DNA of 47,897 nt from NCBI GenBank assembly GCA_944320105.1, contig CALUGA010000020.1, forward strand, positions 1 to 47,897. Direction: 5' to 3'. Below the pieces are notes generated by a model, which was not told the origin of the DNA, made no database searches, and was given only the letters and a program-made list of their open reading frames with translations. Position 1 is the first letter of the stretch. Every line of letters starts with the position of its first letter. Shown here in pieces: positions 1-7,762 of the stretch. The position numbers were made by a program, and so were the translations under genes. Source of the stretch: an uncultured Prevotella sp. (GTDB taxonomy: Bacteria > Bacteroidota > Bacteroidia > Bacteroidales > Bacteroidaceae).

Positions 1-115
1 TGCCAGCCCCCGGCCTCGATGGCCGCTCGCTGCTTGTATCTATCCTCTGTCTGTCTCAGCCTGTCAAAGAACTCTTCCCTTTGCAGCCCCCGGGGTTGTT
101 CCCCGAAAGCGGATG
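1..115 (-). other. Possible rRNA-operon leader (partial)
   Basis: Read on the minus strand, the bases after the promoter at 116-147 contain a GC-rich hairpin-forming stretch and then AGTTCTTTGACA, a box that I recall in the leaders upstream of 16S rRNA in Bacteroidetes. There is no ATG or GTG in about 115 bases of this transcript, which fits a non-coding leader. The inference is that a 16S gene lies just outside the left edge. No rRNA sequence is visible inside the window, so a long leader of another gene cannot be excluded. Confidence 0.45.
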
Positions 116-147
116 CAAAGGTATGAAGTTTTCCGAAACCACGCAAG
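116..147 (-). promoter_or_regulatory. Bacteroidetes-type promoter facing the left edge
   Basis: On the minus strand a -33-like CTTG is followed after 20 bases by TACCTTTG (116-123), the standard -7 element of this phylum. It drives transcription out of the window to the left. Confidence 0.6.
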
Positions 148-227
148 GACGAGGCAAAAAACATCGCGCAATTTAACATCCTTTTGCATACAATCCCGCT
201 AAATTACTGCAAAAATTGCATCGCACA

Positions 228-493
228 TTAAAATATATATAGACAGCTGTCATCAGAAAGGGAAAGACGGTTTTGGCTTCCCATCCGCTTTAATGCATCC
301 TTCAACATATTTTCGTCATCAACCTTGTTGGCAAATTGAATCAGGAATTATTTATGTATTGCTGTAGCTCCTTGACATTCAAGCCCATGAAGTGCGAGTA
401 TGTGCGGTAGATGAGCGCATTCATCTGCCCGTTGATGGCCATGAAGCAAACGGGGCTGGCCGTCAGATGATGCCGACGTGGTTTTCTCTTCCC
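228..493 (-). pseudogene. Decayed coding remnant downstream of asnB
   Basis: Two adjoining minus-strand stretches read like protein although neither has a convincing start. The first (341-493) continues in the asnB frame directly after its stop for 50 codons and ends in TGA; it includes the stretch LTASPVCFMAINGQMNA and ends KELQQYINNS. The second (228-347, another frame) holds QFANKVDDENMLKDALKRMG and ends in TAA at 228. Codon choice resembles that of the neighbouring genes. The most likely reading is a frameshifted fragment of one gene. A 33-residue small protein starting at 442 is the alternative. I do not recognise the family. Confidence 0.35.
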
Positions 494-2161
494 TTACGTG
501 TAGGCTTGCCGGTGCACCCCGCCCACGGCGCGCCCACTGGGTTCATCCTTCCCAGCAAAAGCCTTGTCCCAAGCCAATGCCTCGGCAGTGCTGCACGCCA
601 CGCTCGGCACACTTGGCACCGTGGCCGCCGCACTGTCACTGGGGAAGTGGGAGGCAAAGAGCGTTCGGTAGAAATATTCTTCCTTGTTGCGCGGCGGGTT
701 GACGGGAAAACGCCCGGCGGCGTGCGCCATCTCATCGTCGCTCACGCTTTCCGTCGCAATGCGCTTCAGGGTATCGATCCACGAATAGCCCACGCCGTCG
801 GAGAATTGCTCCTTTTGCCGCCATGCCACCTCTGCGGGCAGCAAAGGCGCAAATGCCTCGCGGAGGATGCGCTTCTCCATAGTGCTGCCAGGGCACATCT
901 TTGCCGACGGGTTGATGCGCATGGCCACATCGAGGAACACTGTGTCGAGGAAAGGCACTCGCCCCTCTACGCCCCACGCCGCCAGGCTCTTGTTGGCGCG
1001 GAGGCAGTCGTAGAGGTGCAGCCGTGAGAGCTTGCGCACGGTCTCCTCGTGGAAGGCGCGGGCATCGGGGGCCTTGTGGAAGTAGAGGTAGCCGCCGAAC
1101 ACCTCGTCGGCTCCCTCGCCGGAGAGCACCATCTTTATGCCCATGCTCTTTATGACGCGCGCCAGAAGATACATCGGCGTGGAGGCGCGGATGGTGGTCA
1201 CGTCGTAGGTCTCGGTGAAGTACACCACGTCGCTAAGCGCGTCGAGTCCCTCTTGTATCGTGTAGTTTATCTCGTGGTGCACGGTGCCGATGTGGCGGGC
1301 CACAAGGCGGGCTTTCTCCAGGTCGGGCGCGCCGTGCAGGCCTACGGCAAACGAGTGGAGCCGTGGCCACCAAGCGGCTTCGCGCCCTCCGCTCTCGATG
1401 CGCTTCCGCGCATACTTTTGGGCGACGGCGCTGATGACCGACGAGTCGAGCCCTCCACTCAGCAGCACCCCGTAAGGCACGTCGCTCATCATCTGGCGCC
1501 TCACGGCCACTTCCAGCGCCATGCGCAGTTCCTCGGGGTCGGCTGGGTTGTCTTTCACGCTGTCGTAAGAGAGCCAATCGCGCCGGTAGTACCTCCGGGG
1601 CATTTTGTCATGGCTTGCGAGGACGTGGCCCGGCGGGAACGGCTCGTAGCGGGAACATTGCCCCTCCAGGGCCTTCAGCTCGCTCGCCACGTACAATAGC
1701 CCCTCGTCATCGTATCCATAATAAAGGGGTATCACCCCGATGGGGTCGCGGGCGATGAGGTACTCGTCACGCTCCGCATCGTAAAGCGCAAAGGCGAAAA
1801 TCCCGTCCAATTCGTTCAGGAAGCCATCGCCTTTCTCCCTGTAGAGCGCAAGGATTACCTCGCAGTCACTCCCGGTCATGAACTGATACATGCCGGCACA
1901 TTCCCGGCGTATGTCCTGGTGGTTGTATATCTCGCCATTGACTGCCAGCACCAGCTTCTTGTCGGGGCTGAAAAGCGGCTGGCGACCCGACTCGGGGTCG
2001 ACAATGGCCAGGCGCTCGTGGGCCAGGATGGCCGAGCCGCCGCAGTAGATGCCGCTCCAGTCGGGGCCGCGATGGCGCAGCTTGCCGCTCATTTGCAGCG
2101 CCCTTTGCCGCAAGGCGGGCGTTTGTCGCCCGATGTTGAAAATTGAAACGATTCCACACAT
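494..2161 (-). CDS. asnB: Asparagine synthase (glutamine-hydrolysing)
   Basis: This enzyme makes asparagine from aspartate, ATP and glutamine in the cytoplasm. The start MCGIVSIFN puts the glutaminase nucleophile at Cys2, as required after Met removal. The class II glutamine amidotransferase domain covers about residues 1-190. The synthetase domain carries the pyrophosphate-loop SGGLDSS at 235-241. The end, with PSVACS and then PSGRAVGGVH, matches the usual AsnB C-terminus, and 555 residues is the normal family length. It is the last gene of the leftward glnK-amtB-asnB arm, 100 bases after amtB, with a hairpin in the gap. The context says asparagine is made when ammonium uptake genes are on. 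Confidence 0.96.
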   Translation of the reverse strand: MCGIVSIFNIGRQTPALRQRALQMSGKLRHRGPDWSGIYCGGSAILAHERLAIVDPESGRQPLFSPDKKLVLAVNGEIYNHQDIRRECAGMYQFMTGSDCEVILALYREKGDGFLNELDGIFAFALYDAERDEYLIARDPIGVIPLYYGYDDEGLLYVASELKALEGQCSRYEPFPPGHVLASHDKMPRRYYRRDWLSYDSVKDNPADPEELRMALEVAVRRQMMSDVPYGVLLSGGLDSSVISAVAQKYARKRIESGGREAAWWPRLHSFAVGLHGAPDLEKARLVARHIGTVHHEINYTIQEGLDALSDVVYFTETYDVTTIRASTPMYLLARVIKSMGIKMVLSGEGADEVFGGYLYFHKAPDARAFHEETVRKLSRLHLYDCLRANKSLAAWGVEGRVPFLDTVFLDVAMRINPSAKMCPGSTMEKRILREAFAPLLPAEVAWRQKEQFSDGVGYSWIDTLKRIATESVSDDEMAHAAGRFPVNPPRNKEEYFYRTLFASHFPSDSAAATVPSVPSVACSTAEALAWDKAFAGKDEPSGRAVGGVHRQAYT

Positions 2162-2176
2162 GAAAGTTTAGAATTA

Positions 2177-2246
2177 GGAATTAGGAGTTTGGAATTAGGA
2201 GTTTGGAATTAAGAAAAATACCGCAAAGGCATACTTTCTTAATTCC
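2177..2246. repeat. AT-rich direct repeats and 12-bp hairpin between amtB and asnB
   Basis: A 14-base unit, GGAATTAGGAGTTT, occurs twice in tandem (2177-2190, 2191-2204) and begins a third time. A perfect 12-bp stem follows: GGAATTAAGAAA (2205-2216) pairs with 2235-2246. It sits between amtB and asnB and could lower transcription of asnB. It resembles AT-rich elements at 14,551 and 37,635. Confidence 0.6.
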
Positions 2247-2261
2247 ACCCCCAATTCTTCA

Positions 2262-3620
2262 TTAATTGTACGCGCTCTCGCCGTGCTCGTAGATGTCAAG
2301 GCCTTCCTCTTCCACACGCTTGTCGACCCTTATGCCGACAAGGCGGTCGACCACCTTGTACAGCACGAACGTGACCACGGCGCTGAACGCAACCGAGATG
2401 AGCGTGGCCACAACCTGTACCCAAAGCTGGTGCCAGTCACCGTAGAGCGCGCCCTGCACACCACCGTCACCCGTCACGAAGCGGGTTGCGAACACACCAG
2501 TGAGGATAGACCCTACGACACCGCCTATCCCATGCACACCGAATGCGTCGAGTGCATCGTCGTACTTGAACCGTGGTTTCACCACGGCCACCATGAAGAA
2601 GCATATCACTGACGTTGCCAATCCGATGCAGAACGCTCCGAGCAGCCCGGTAGACCCGGCGGCAGGGGTTATGGCCACAAGCCCCGCTACCGCCCCGGTG
2701 CATGCGCCGACCGTGGTAGGCTTCTTGTTGAATATCCAGTCGATGGTCATCCACGTCACTGCGGCTGTTGCCGTGGCCACGTGCGTCACCATCAGGGCGT
2801 TTGCCGCTATGCCGTCGGCAGCCAGCCCGCTGCCCGCATTGAAGCCGAACCAGCCCAGCCAGAGGAACGATGTGCCGAGAAACACAAAGGTGATGTTGTG
2901 CGGCGTGATGGGGTGGCCAGCCTTATAGTCGTCGCGCTTGCCAATCATCAGGGCCATGACGAGTGCCGAGATTCCCGCGTTGATGTGTACCACTGTGCCA
3001 CCGGCAAAGTCTATGGCTCCCATCTCCTGCAGGAAACCGCCGCCCCATACCCAATGCGCCATGGGGAAATAGGCCAGCACCGTCCAAAGGACGATGAACA
3101 CCATGTAGCCCTTGAACTTTATCCTTTCGGCAAAGGCGCCCAGGATCAGCGCAGGCGTTATCAGCGCGAACATGCACTGGAACATCACGAACACCAGTTC
3201 GGGTATGCCGGTTGGGGTGAGCGTAGACGGCGTTATGCCGCTGAGGAACGCCTTGTCGAAGCCCCCGATGACCGCGAACAGGGGGCTGCCGGACTCCTTG
3301 AAGCCTGTGCCGAAAGCCCACGTATAGCCTACCGCAATCCATAGTATGCTTATCACCCCAACAATGAGCATGGTCTGCATGATGATGCTGAGCACGTTCT
3401 TCTGCCTTACCAGCCCACCGTAAAACAGCGCGATGCCGGGGATGGACATGAGCAGCACCAACGCCGTAGCCACCACCATCCATGCCGTGTTGCCAGTGTC
3501 AAGCACGGGCTGGGCGACCACTGCCGTGGCATCGGCCCAAGCCCTTGCAGAAAACAATCCTGCCATGACAGCCGCCATGGCCAATCTCTTACCTATTAAT
3601 ATATGTGCATACTTTCCCAT
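2262..3620 (-). CDS. amtB: Ammonium transporter AmtB
   Basis: This is an inner-membrane ammonium channel. A hydrophobic leader ends near residue 30 (SARAWA), followed by about eleven membrane segments. Family signatures visible are GIALFYGGLVRQKNVLS, the MAHWVWGGGFL segment and the FGVHGIGGVVGS segment with a pore histidine. Length is 452 residues. I chose ATG at 3,620 because GGAGG lies 8 bases upstream of it; a TTG five codons earlier overlaps that ribosome site. It follows glnK by 54 bases, the usual pairing in which GlnK plugs AmtB when nitrogen is plentiful. Confidence 0.95.
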   Translation of the reverse strand: MGKYAHILIGKRLAMAAVMAGLFSARAWADATAVVAQPVLDTGNTAWMVVATALVLLMSIPGIALFYGGLVRQKNVLSIIMQTMLIVGVISILWIAVGYTWAFGTGFKESGSPLFAVIGGFDKAFLSGITPSTLTPTGIPELVFVMFQCMFALITPALILGAFAERIKFKGYMVFIVLWTVLAYFPMAHWVWGGGFLQEMGAIDFAGGTVVHINAGISALVMALMIGKRDDYKAGHPITPHNITFVFLGTSFLWLGWFGFNAGSGLAADGIAANALMVTHVATATAAVTWMTIDWIFNKKPTTVGACTGAVAGLVAITPAAGSTGLLGAFCIGLATSVICFFMVAVVKPRFKYDDALDAFGVHGIGGVVGSILTGVFATRFVTGDGGVQGALYGDWHQLWVQVVATLISVAFSAVVTFVLYKVVDRLVGIRVDKRVEEEGLDIYEHGESAYN

Positions 3621-3674
3621 AACATTATCCTCCAAATGTTCTTTACATAAATCATTGATAACCTTGCTACCGAA

Positions 3675-4031
3675 TCAATGCTCCTGCTCGGCATTGTACA
3701 ATGCGATGTCGCCACGTTCGCCGGTGCGGATGCGGATGGCGTCATCGACGGGCATTATGAATATGCGCCCATCGCCAATCTCTCCCGTCTGTGCAGAATT
3801 CAGGATGGCCTGGACTGACTTTTCCACATTCTTGTCGCGCACCACGAGCGACACGAGCGTACGCTCTATCGAGCTGGTGTCATAAACAATGCCGCGGTAG
3901 ATGCGCCCTTGGCGCGCCTTTCCATTGCCGCGCACATCATAATAGGAGAACCATTCGATGCCTGCCTCCAACAAGGCTTTCTTAACATCCTCAAATCTGG
4001 ATTTGCGGATGATTGCTTCAATCTTCTTCAT
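3675..4031 (-). CDS. glnK: P-II nitrogen regulatory protein (GlnK-like)
   Basis: This small trimeric signal protein senses ATP/ADP and 2-oxoglutarate and controls AmtB and other nitrogen enzymes. From MKKIEAIIRKSRF it has 118 residues. Visible are the T-loop with Tyr45 in RIYRG at the place of the modified tyrosine of enteric P-II proteins, the B-loop TGEIGDGRIF (82-91), and the C-terminal IRIRTGERGD. The T-loop looks about one residue shorter than in E. coli GlnK and has an ARQGR sequence in place of RQKGH. The start at 4,031 was chosen because upstream in-frame codons run into the promoter. Whether Tyr45 is modified is unknown. Confidence 0.93.
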   Translation of the reverse strand: MKKIEAIIRKSRFEDVKKALLEAGIEWFSYYDVRGNGKARQGRIYRGIVYDTSSIERTLVSLVVRDKNVEKSVQAILNSAQTGEIGDGRIFIMPVDDAIRIRTGERGDIALYNAEQEH

Positions 4032-4098
4032 AACACTTCTCTCGTTTGGTTTTGTTAATATAATGGCAATTGTTGCGTCAGAATGCAATGTTTTGCTG

Positions 4099-4130
4099 CA
4101 AAGGTATGTCATTTTGCCGCAAAATGCAAC
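4099..4130 (-). promoter_or_regulatory. Promoter of glnK-amtB-asnB
   Basis: On the minus strand GTTG is followed after 20 bases by TACCTTTG (4099-4106). Transcription would start near 4,092, leaving a leader of about 60 bases before glnK. Confidence 0.7.
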
Positions 4131-4330
4131 AGAAGTACAACACCATGCAAGTAAAAATCATCTAATTGCTTCGTTTTATCGCTGAACAATATGTTTTGGT
4201 TTTAATTTGACGGAATTACACAAAGATATGCGACATATTGCAATCACGAACGAACGCGAGCAAGAATCGTGGCATAATTTTATTTGGAACAAGCCAGAAC
4301 TTTCACTTAGACGATTATTTGCAATATTTT

Positions 4331-4356
4331 GTTTCGTTTTGAAACGTTGTTAACGT
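4331..4356. promoter_or_regulatory. Overlapping inverted repeats in the divergent nitrogen control region
   Basis: GTTTC and GAAAC are inverted around five bases (4331-4345), and ACGTT-GTT-AACGT follows (4344-4356). They lie between the glnK and porin promoters, 60 bases upstream of the latter's -33 element, where a regulator could act on both arms. The function is inferred from position only. Confidence 0.35.
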
Positions 4357-4415
4357 ATTTTGTTTGACAATCGTAAGAAAGCCCATGCAAACAATGACAA
4401 AAAGACATAAAATGT

Positions 4416-4446
4416 TTTGTTTACATTTCAAAATATTGTAATTTTG
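4416..4446 (+). promoter_or_regulatory. Promoter of the porin-dapF-dapL arm
   Basis: TTTG (4416-4419), 19 bases, then TAATTTTG (4439-4446): a full match to the Bacteroidetes promoter pattern. The leader before the porin gene would be about 115 bases. Confidence 0.75.
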
Positions 4447-4464
4447 CAGCGGAACAAAAACAAA

Positions 4465-4545
4465 ATGAAACCAACAAACCAAGAATTGCCATCAACTTGG
4501 AAGCCATTAGGCATTCAACACAAACATACACTATCAAATAAATAG
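4465..4545 (+). CDS. Possible 26-residue leader peptide
   Basis: The first ATG after the porin promoter opens a frame of 26 codons ending in TAG at 4543-4545, 23 bases before the porin start. It reads MKPTNQELPSTWKP and continues for twelve residues. It holds single Trp and His codons but no run of one amino acid that would point to classical attenuation. It may only be a chance frame in a long leader. Confidence 0.25.
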   Translation: MKPTNQELPSTWKPLGIQHKHTLSNK

Positions 4546-4568
4546 CAACAAATTTAAAACTTTATGTT

Positions 4569-5279
4569 ATGAAAAATTTAGCGAGAGGATTTGTTTCTGC
4601 ATTTGCGTTGTTTGGCATAGCAGTACCCATGTCAGCACAAGACAGGGTAGAGGGAACGATACAGGCAGACATTGTGAGCCAGTACATATGGCGTGGGCAG
4701 GACTTGGGCGACGCCAGCCTGCAGCCCACCCTCGGCCTGGCGTACAAGGGAGTTTCGCTTACGGCGTGGGGCAGCATGGGCCTTTCCGATCCCACTGACA
4801 CCAAGGAGCTGGACTTGACGCTGGCATATAAAATAGGTGGACTGAACATCGGCGTGACCGATTATTGGTTCAACACCCCCAACGACCGCTATTTCGACTA
4901 TGCTGCGCACAGCACATCGCACGTGCTCGAAGCAAACATAGGCTACGACTTCGGCCCGGTGGCCGTTCAATGGTACACCAACTTTGCCGGCCAAGACGGG
5001 CTGGACAAGGACGGACACCGCGCTTATTCGTCATACTTTGAGCTTAGCGCGCCGTTCCGCCTTGCCGGATGCCAGTGGACAGGCACTGTGGGCGCTGTGC
5101 CTTACGCAACAAGTTTCTATGCCGAGGCAGGCGGGTTCGCAGTCACCAACGTATCGCTCAGGGCCACGAAGGACCTCCGTGTCACAGAGTCGTTCTCCCT
5201 GCCACTGTTCGCCGCAGTGTCTGCCAATCCAAGCACTGGGAAGGCTTACCTTGCATTTGGGCTGACCCTCCGCCCTTGA
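4569..5279 (+). CDS. TorF-like outer-membrane beta-barrel protein (putative porin)
   Basis: The 236-residue protein starts with a signal peptide ending near residue 24 (MSAQ). The rest consists of alternating hydrophobic strands, with SQYIWRGQDLGDASLQPTLG near the N-terminus, a pattern like that of the TorF/TIGR02001 putative porins (xxYxxRGxSxS). The chain ends in LTLRP rather than the usual terminal aromatic residue. It is the first gene of the rightward arm, divergent from glnK-amtB, so a role in letting a nitrogen compound across the outer membrane is likely but unproved. The substrate cannot be told from sequence. Confidence 0.7.
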   Translation: MKNLARGFVSAFALFGIAVPMSAQDRVEGTIQADIVSQYIWRGQDLGDASLQPTLGLAYKGVSLTAWGSMGLSDPTDTKELDLTLAYKIGGLNIGVTDYWFNTPNDRYFDYAAHSTSHVLEANIGYDFGPVAVQWYTNFAGQDGLDKDGHRAYSSYFELSAPFRLAGCQWTGTVGAVPYATSFYAEAGGFAVTNVSLRATKDLRVTESFSLPLFAAVSANPSTGKAYLAFGLTLRP

Positions 5280-5333
5280 TTGCTCAAAGGGAATGGGATG
5301 GCGCTCGCCGACAGACATTAAATTAATGTAACG

Positions 5334-6188
5334 ATGGGAAGTATAGTCAAGTTTACGAAGATGCACGGGGCAGGCAATGACTACATCTATGTAGACACGT
5401 CGCGCTACGCAATCCTAAAGCCTGCTGAATTGGCACGCCAGTGGAGCGACCGCCACAAAGGCATCGGCAGCGATGGCCTGGTGCTGATAGGCCAGTCGCC
5501 CGTGCCAGAGGCCGACTTCTCCATGCGCATCTTCAATGCCGATGGGTCGGAGGCCCGTATGTGCGGCAACGCATCACGCTGCATAGGCAAGTATGTCTAC
5601 GAGAAGGGTCTGACCGCCAATGCCTCCGTTAGGCTGCTCACGCAGTCAGGCATCAAGGTGCTGAAGCTGAATGTAGGCAAGAAGGGCAGCGTGGAAAGCG
5701 TCACCGTGGACATGCAAGAGCCGTGCATGGCTGACCGGTACCAGCTGGCCACTGCTGACGGCTCAATGCGGGAGGGCAGCCTCACCGTGTGGGGGCAAGA
5801 GCTGCGAGGCACGTTCGTCTCCATGGGCAACCCGCACTTCGTCATCTTTACGGATGACGCTGAGGCCGTGGACGTGGCCAGGATGGGGTGCGCGCTGGAA
5901 ACGCACCCCATGTTCCCCGAGCGGTGCAACATAGAGTTCGCCAGCCTGCTCGGCAAGGACCATATCCGCACGAGGGTGTGGGAACGCGGGAGCGGCATCA
6001 CCATGGCGTGTGGCACCGGGGCCTGCGCCACCGCAGTCGCCGCCACGCTGACCGGGCGCTCGGGGCGGAAGAGCACGGTCGTGATGGACGGTGGGTCCCT
6101 GGAAGTTGAGTGGAGCGAGGCAGACAACCACGTCTACATGACCGGCCCTGCCGAGTTCGTATATGAAGGAGAAATAGAAGTGGAATAA
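5334..6188 (+). CDS. dapF: Diaminopimelate epimerase
   Basis: DapF interconverts LL- and meso-diaminopimelate for lysine and peptidoglycan synthesis. The 284-residue protein begins [15 protein letters not shown], the family N-terminus. Its two catalytic cysteines are visible, Cys77 in [11 protein letters not shown] and Cys226 in ACGTGACAT. It lies 54 bases after the porin gene and 17 bases before dapL, so the two dap genes form one unit and use successive substrates of the same pathway. Confidence 0.96.
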   Translation: MGSIVKFTKMHGAGNDYIYVDTSRYAILKPAELARQWSDRHKGIGSDGLVLIGQSPVPEADFSMRIFNADGSEARMCGNASRCIGKYVYEKGLTANASVRLLTQSGIKVLKLNVGKKGSVESVTVDMQEPCMADRYQLATADGSMREGSLTVWGQELRGTFVSMGNPHFVIFTDDAEAVDVARMGCALETHPMFPERCNIEFASLLGKDHIRTRVWERGSGITMACGTGACATAVAATLTGRSGRKSTVVMDGGSLEVEWSEADNHVYMTGPAEFVYEGEIEVE

Positions 6189-6205
6189 CATAACAGCAAT
6201 ATACT

Positions 6206-7432
6206 ATGGCTTTAGTGAACGAACACTTTCTTAAATTGCCAAACAACTACCTGTTTGCCGATGTGGCGAAGAAAATAAACGCCTTCAAGGTATCGCACCC
6301 CAACGCGGATGTAATCAGCCTGGGCATTGGCGACGTGACCAGGCCGCTCTGTCCGGCCGTGACTGAGGCCATGCACCGTGCCGTGGACGAGATGGCCACC
6401 GAGGAAGGCTTCCATGGCTACGGCCCGGAACAGGGCTACTTGTTCCTGCGTGAGGCCATCGTGAAGAACGACTTCCTGCCTCGCGGCATCCGCCTGGACC
6501 CTTCGGAGATATTCGTCAACGACGGGGCGAAAAGCGACACGGGCAACATCCAGGAGCTGGTGCGCTGGGACAACAGCATAGGGGTGACCGACCCCATATA
6601 CCCCGTATACATCGACTCCAACGTGATGATAGGCCGCGCCGGGGAATTGAAGGACGGCAGGTGGAGCAACGTAGTTTACCTGCCTTGCACTGCGGAGAAC
6701 AACTTCGTGCCGCAACTGCCCGACCGCCGGGTGGACATCATCTACCTGTGCTACCCCAACAACCCCACGGGGACCGTCATTTCCAAGGATGAACTGCGCA
6801 AGTGGGTGAACTATGCGCTCAAGAACGATACGCTCATATTCTACGACGCGGCCTACGAGGCATACATCAAAGACCCCGACATACCGCACTCCATCTACGA
6901 GATAAAAGGGGCGCGGAAGGTGGCCATAGAGTTCCACAGCTTCTCAAAGACCGCCGGGTTCACCGGCGTGAGGTGCGGCTACACGGTTGTGCCGAAAGAG
7001 CTTACGGCCTCGACACTGAGCGGCGGACGGATAGCGCTGAACCAACTCTGGTACCGCCGCCAGTGCACCAAGTTCAACGGCACGAGCTACATCAGCCAGC
7101 GAGCAGCCGAGGCCACTTACACACCAGAAGGCAAGGAGCAGATAAGGCAGACCATCGCCTACTACATGGACAATGCCCGGATGATGCGCGATGAGCTGTC
7201 ACGCCTCGGCCTGCAAGTGTTTGGCGGGGAGAACGCCCCATACATCTGGCTGAAGACACCAGGAGGCGAAGGCAGCTGGCGCTTCTTCGAGCAGATGCTC
7301 TACAACGCCCACGTGGTCTGCACACCGGGCGTGGGCTTCGGCCCGAGCGGCGAGGGGTATGTCCGCTTCACGGCTTTCGGCAACCACGAGGACTGCGCCA
7401 AGGCCATGGAGCGCTTGAGGAAATGGATTTGA
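6206..7432 (+). CDS. dapL: LL-diaminopimelate aminotransferase
   Basis: DapL converts tetrahydrodipicolinate directly to LL-diaminopimelate with glutamate as amino donor, bypassing the succinyl and acetyl routes. The 408-residue fold type I aminotransferase shows the family N-terminus (NDYLF-like [15 protein letters not shown]), [17 protein letters not shown], and the pyridoxal phosphate lysine Lys248 in [15 protein letters not shown]. It follows dapF directly. Because it uses glutamate, its place between dapF and the GS-GOGAT genes links wall and lysine synthesis to nitrogen supply. Confidence 0.96.
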   Translation: MALVNEHFLKLPNNYLFADVAKKINAFKVSHPNADVISLGIGDVTRPLCPAVTEAMHRAVDEMATEEGFHGYGPEQGYLFLREAIVKNDFLPRGIRLDPSEIFVNDGAKSDTGNIQELVRWDNSIGVTDPIYPVYIDSNVMIGRAGELKDGRWSNVVYLPCTAENNFVPQLPDRRVDIIYLCYPNNPTGTVISKDELRKWVNYALKNDTLIFYDAAYEAYIKDPDIPHSIYEIKGARKVAIEFHSFSKTAGFTGVRCGYTVVPKELTASTLSGGRIALNQLWYRRQCTKFNGTSYISQRAAEATYTPEGKEQIRQTIAYYMDNARMMRDELSRLGLQVFGGENAPYIWLKTPGGEGSWRFFEQMLYNAHVVCTPGVGFGPSGEGYVRFTAFGNHEDCAKAMERLRKWI

Positions 7433-7520
7433 GAGCCTGGCGCCGCACCTTGGCCGTACTTGCAAATATGCAACTAAAGAACGCCCAAAAGCATCCTTGA
7501 TACCTACCTGTGCCGAGGCG

Positions 7521-7606
7521 TGGCCCAAAACGGCCTGTTTGGGGCCACAACATGGCCTGTTCGGAGAGCCAAGACGGCCTGTCTCGGAATGCAAAACGGC
7601 ACATAC
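7521..7606. repeat. Short dispersed repeat, AAACGGCCTGTTT type
   Basis: The 330-base gap between dapL and glnN holds three spaced copies of a core like GGCCTGTTYGG, partly as inverted repeats (GGCCCAAAACGG with CTGTTTGGGGCC). Related sequences lie at 23,061-23,149 and 36,041-36,104. No reading frame of note is present here, and no clear terminator for dapL is visible. Confidence 0.5.
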
Positions 7607-7658
7607 GGCAACGCCTTGGCTACCAAGTGGTTAACAAACGGGGTACATACCGCTGCAA

Positions 7659-7676
7659 TTAACATATAAATGTTAA
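7659..7676. promoter_or_regulatory. Inverted repeat upstream of glnN
   Basis: TTAACAT and ATGTTAA are inverted around four bases, 86 bases before the glnN start. No TAnnTTTG element was found in this gap, so glnN may use a regulated promoter near this site or be read from dapL. Confidence 0.35.
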
Positions 7677-7762
7677 CGGCAACACGCTGCCGCATCAAGG
7701 CGCACCGGCCGCTTGCGGACAACAACCTTGGATAGGACAACGATTAAAGAAACATATAAGCA

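Noticed and set aside
7433-7475. Sigma-54 promoter for glnN (CTGGC with CCTTGG)
   Set aside because: The spacing between the GG and GC elements is off and the site is 300 bases from the gene.
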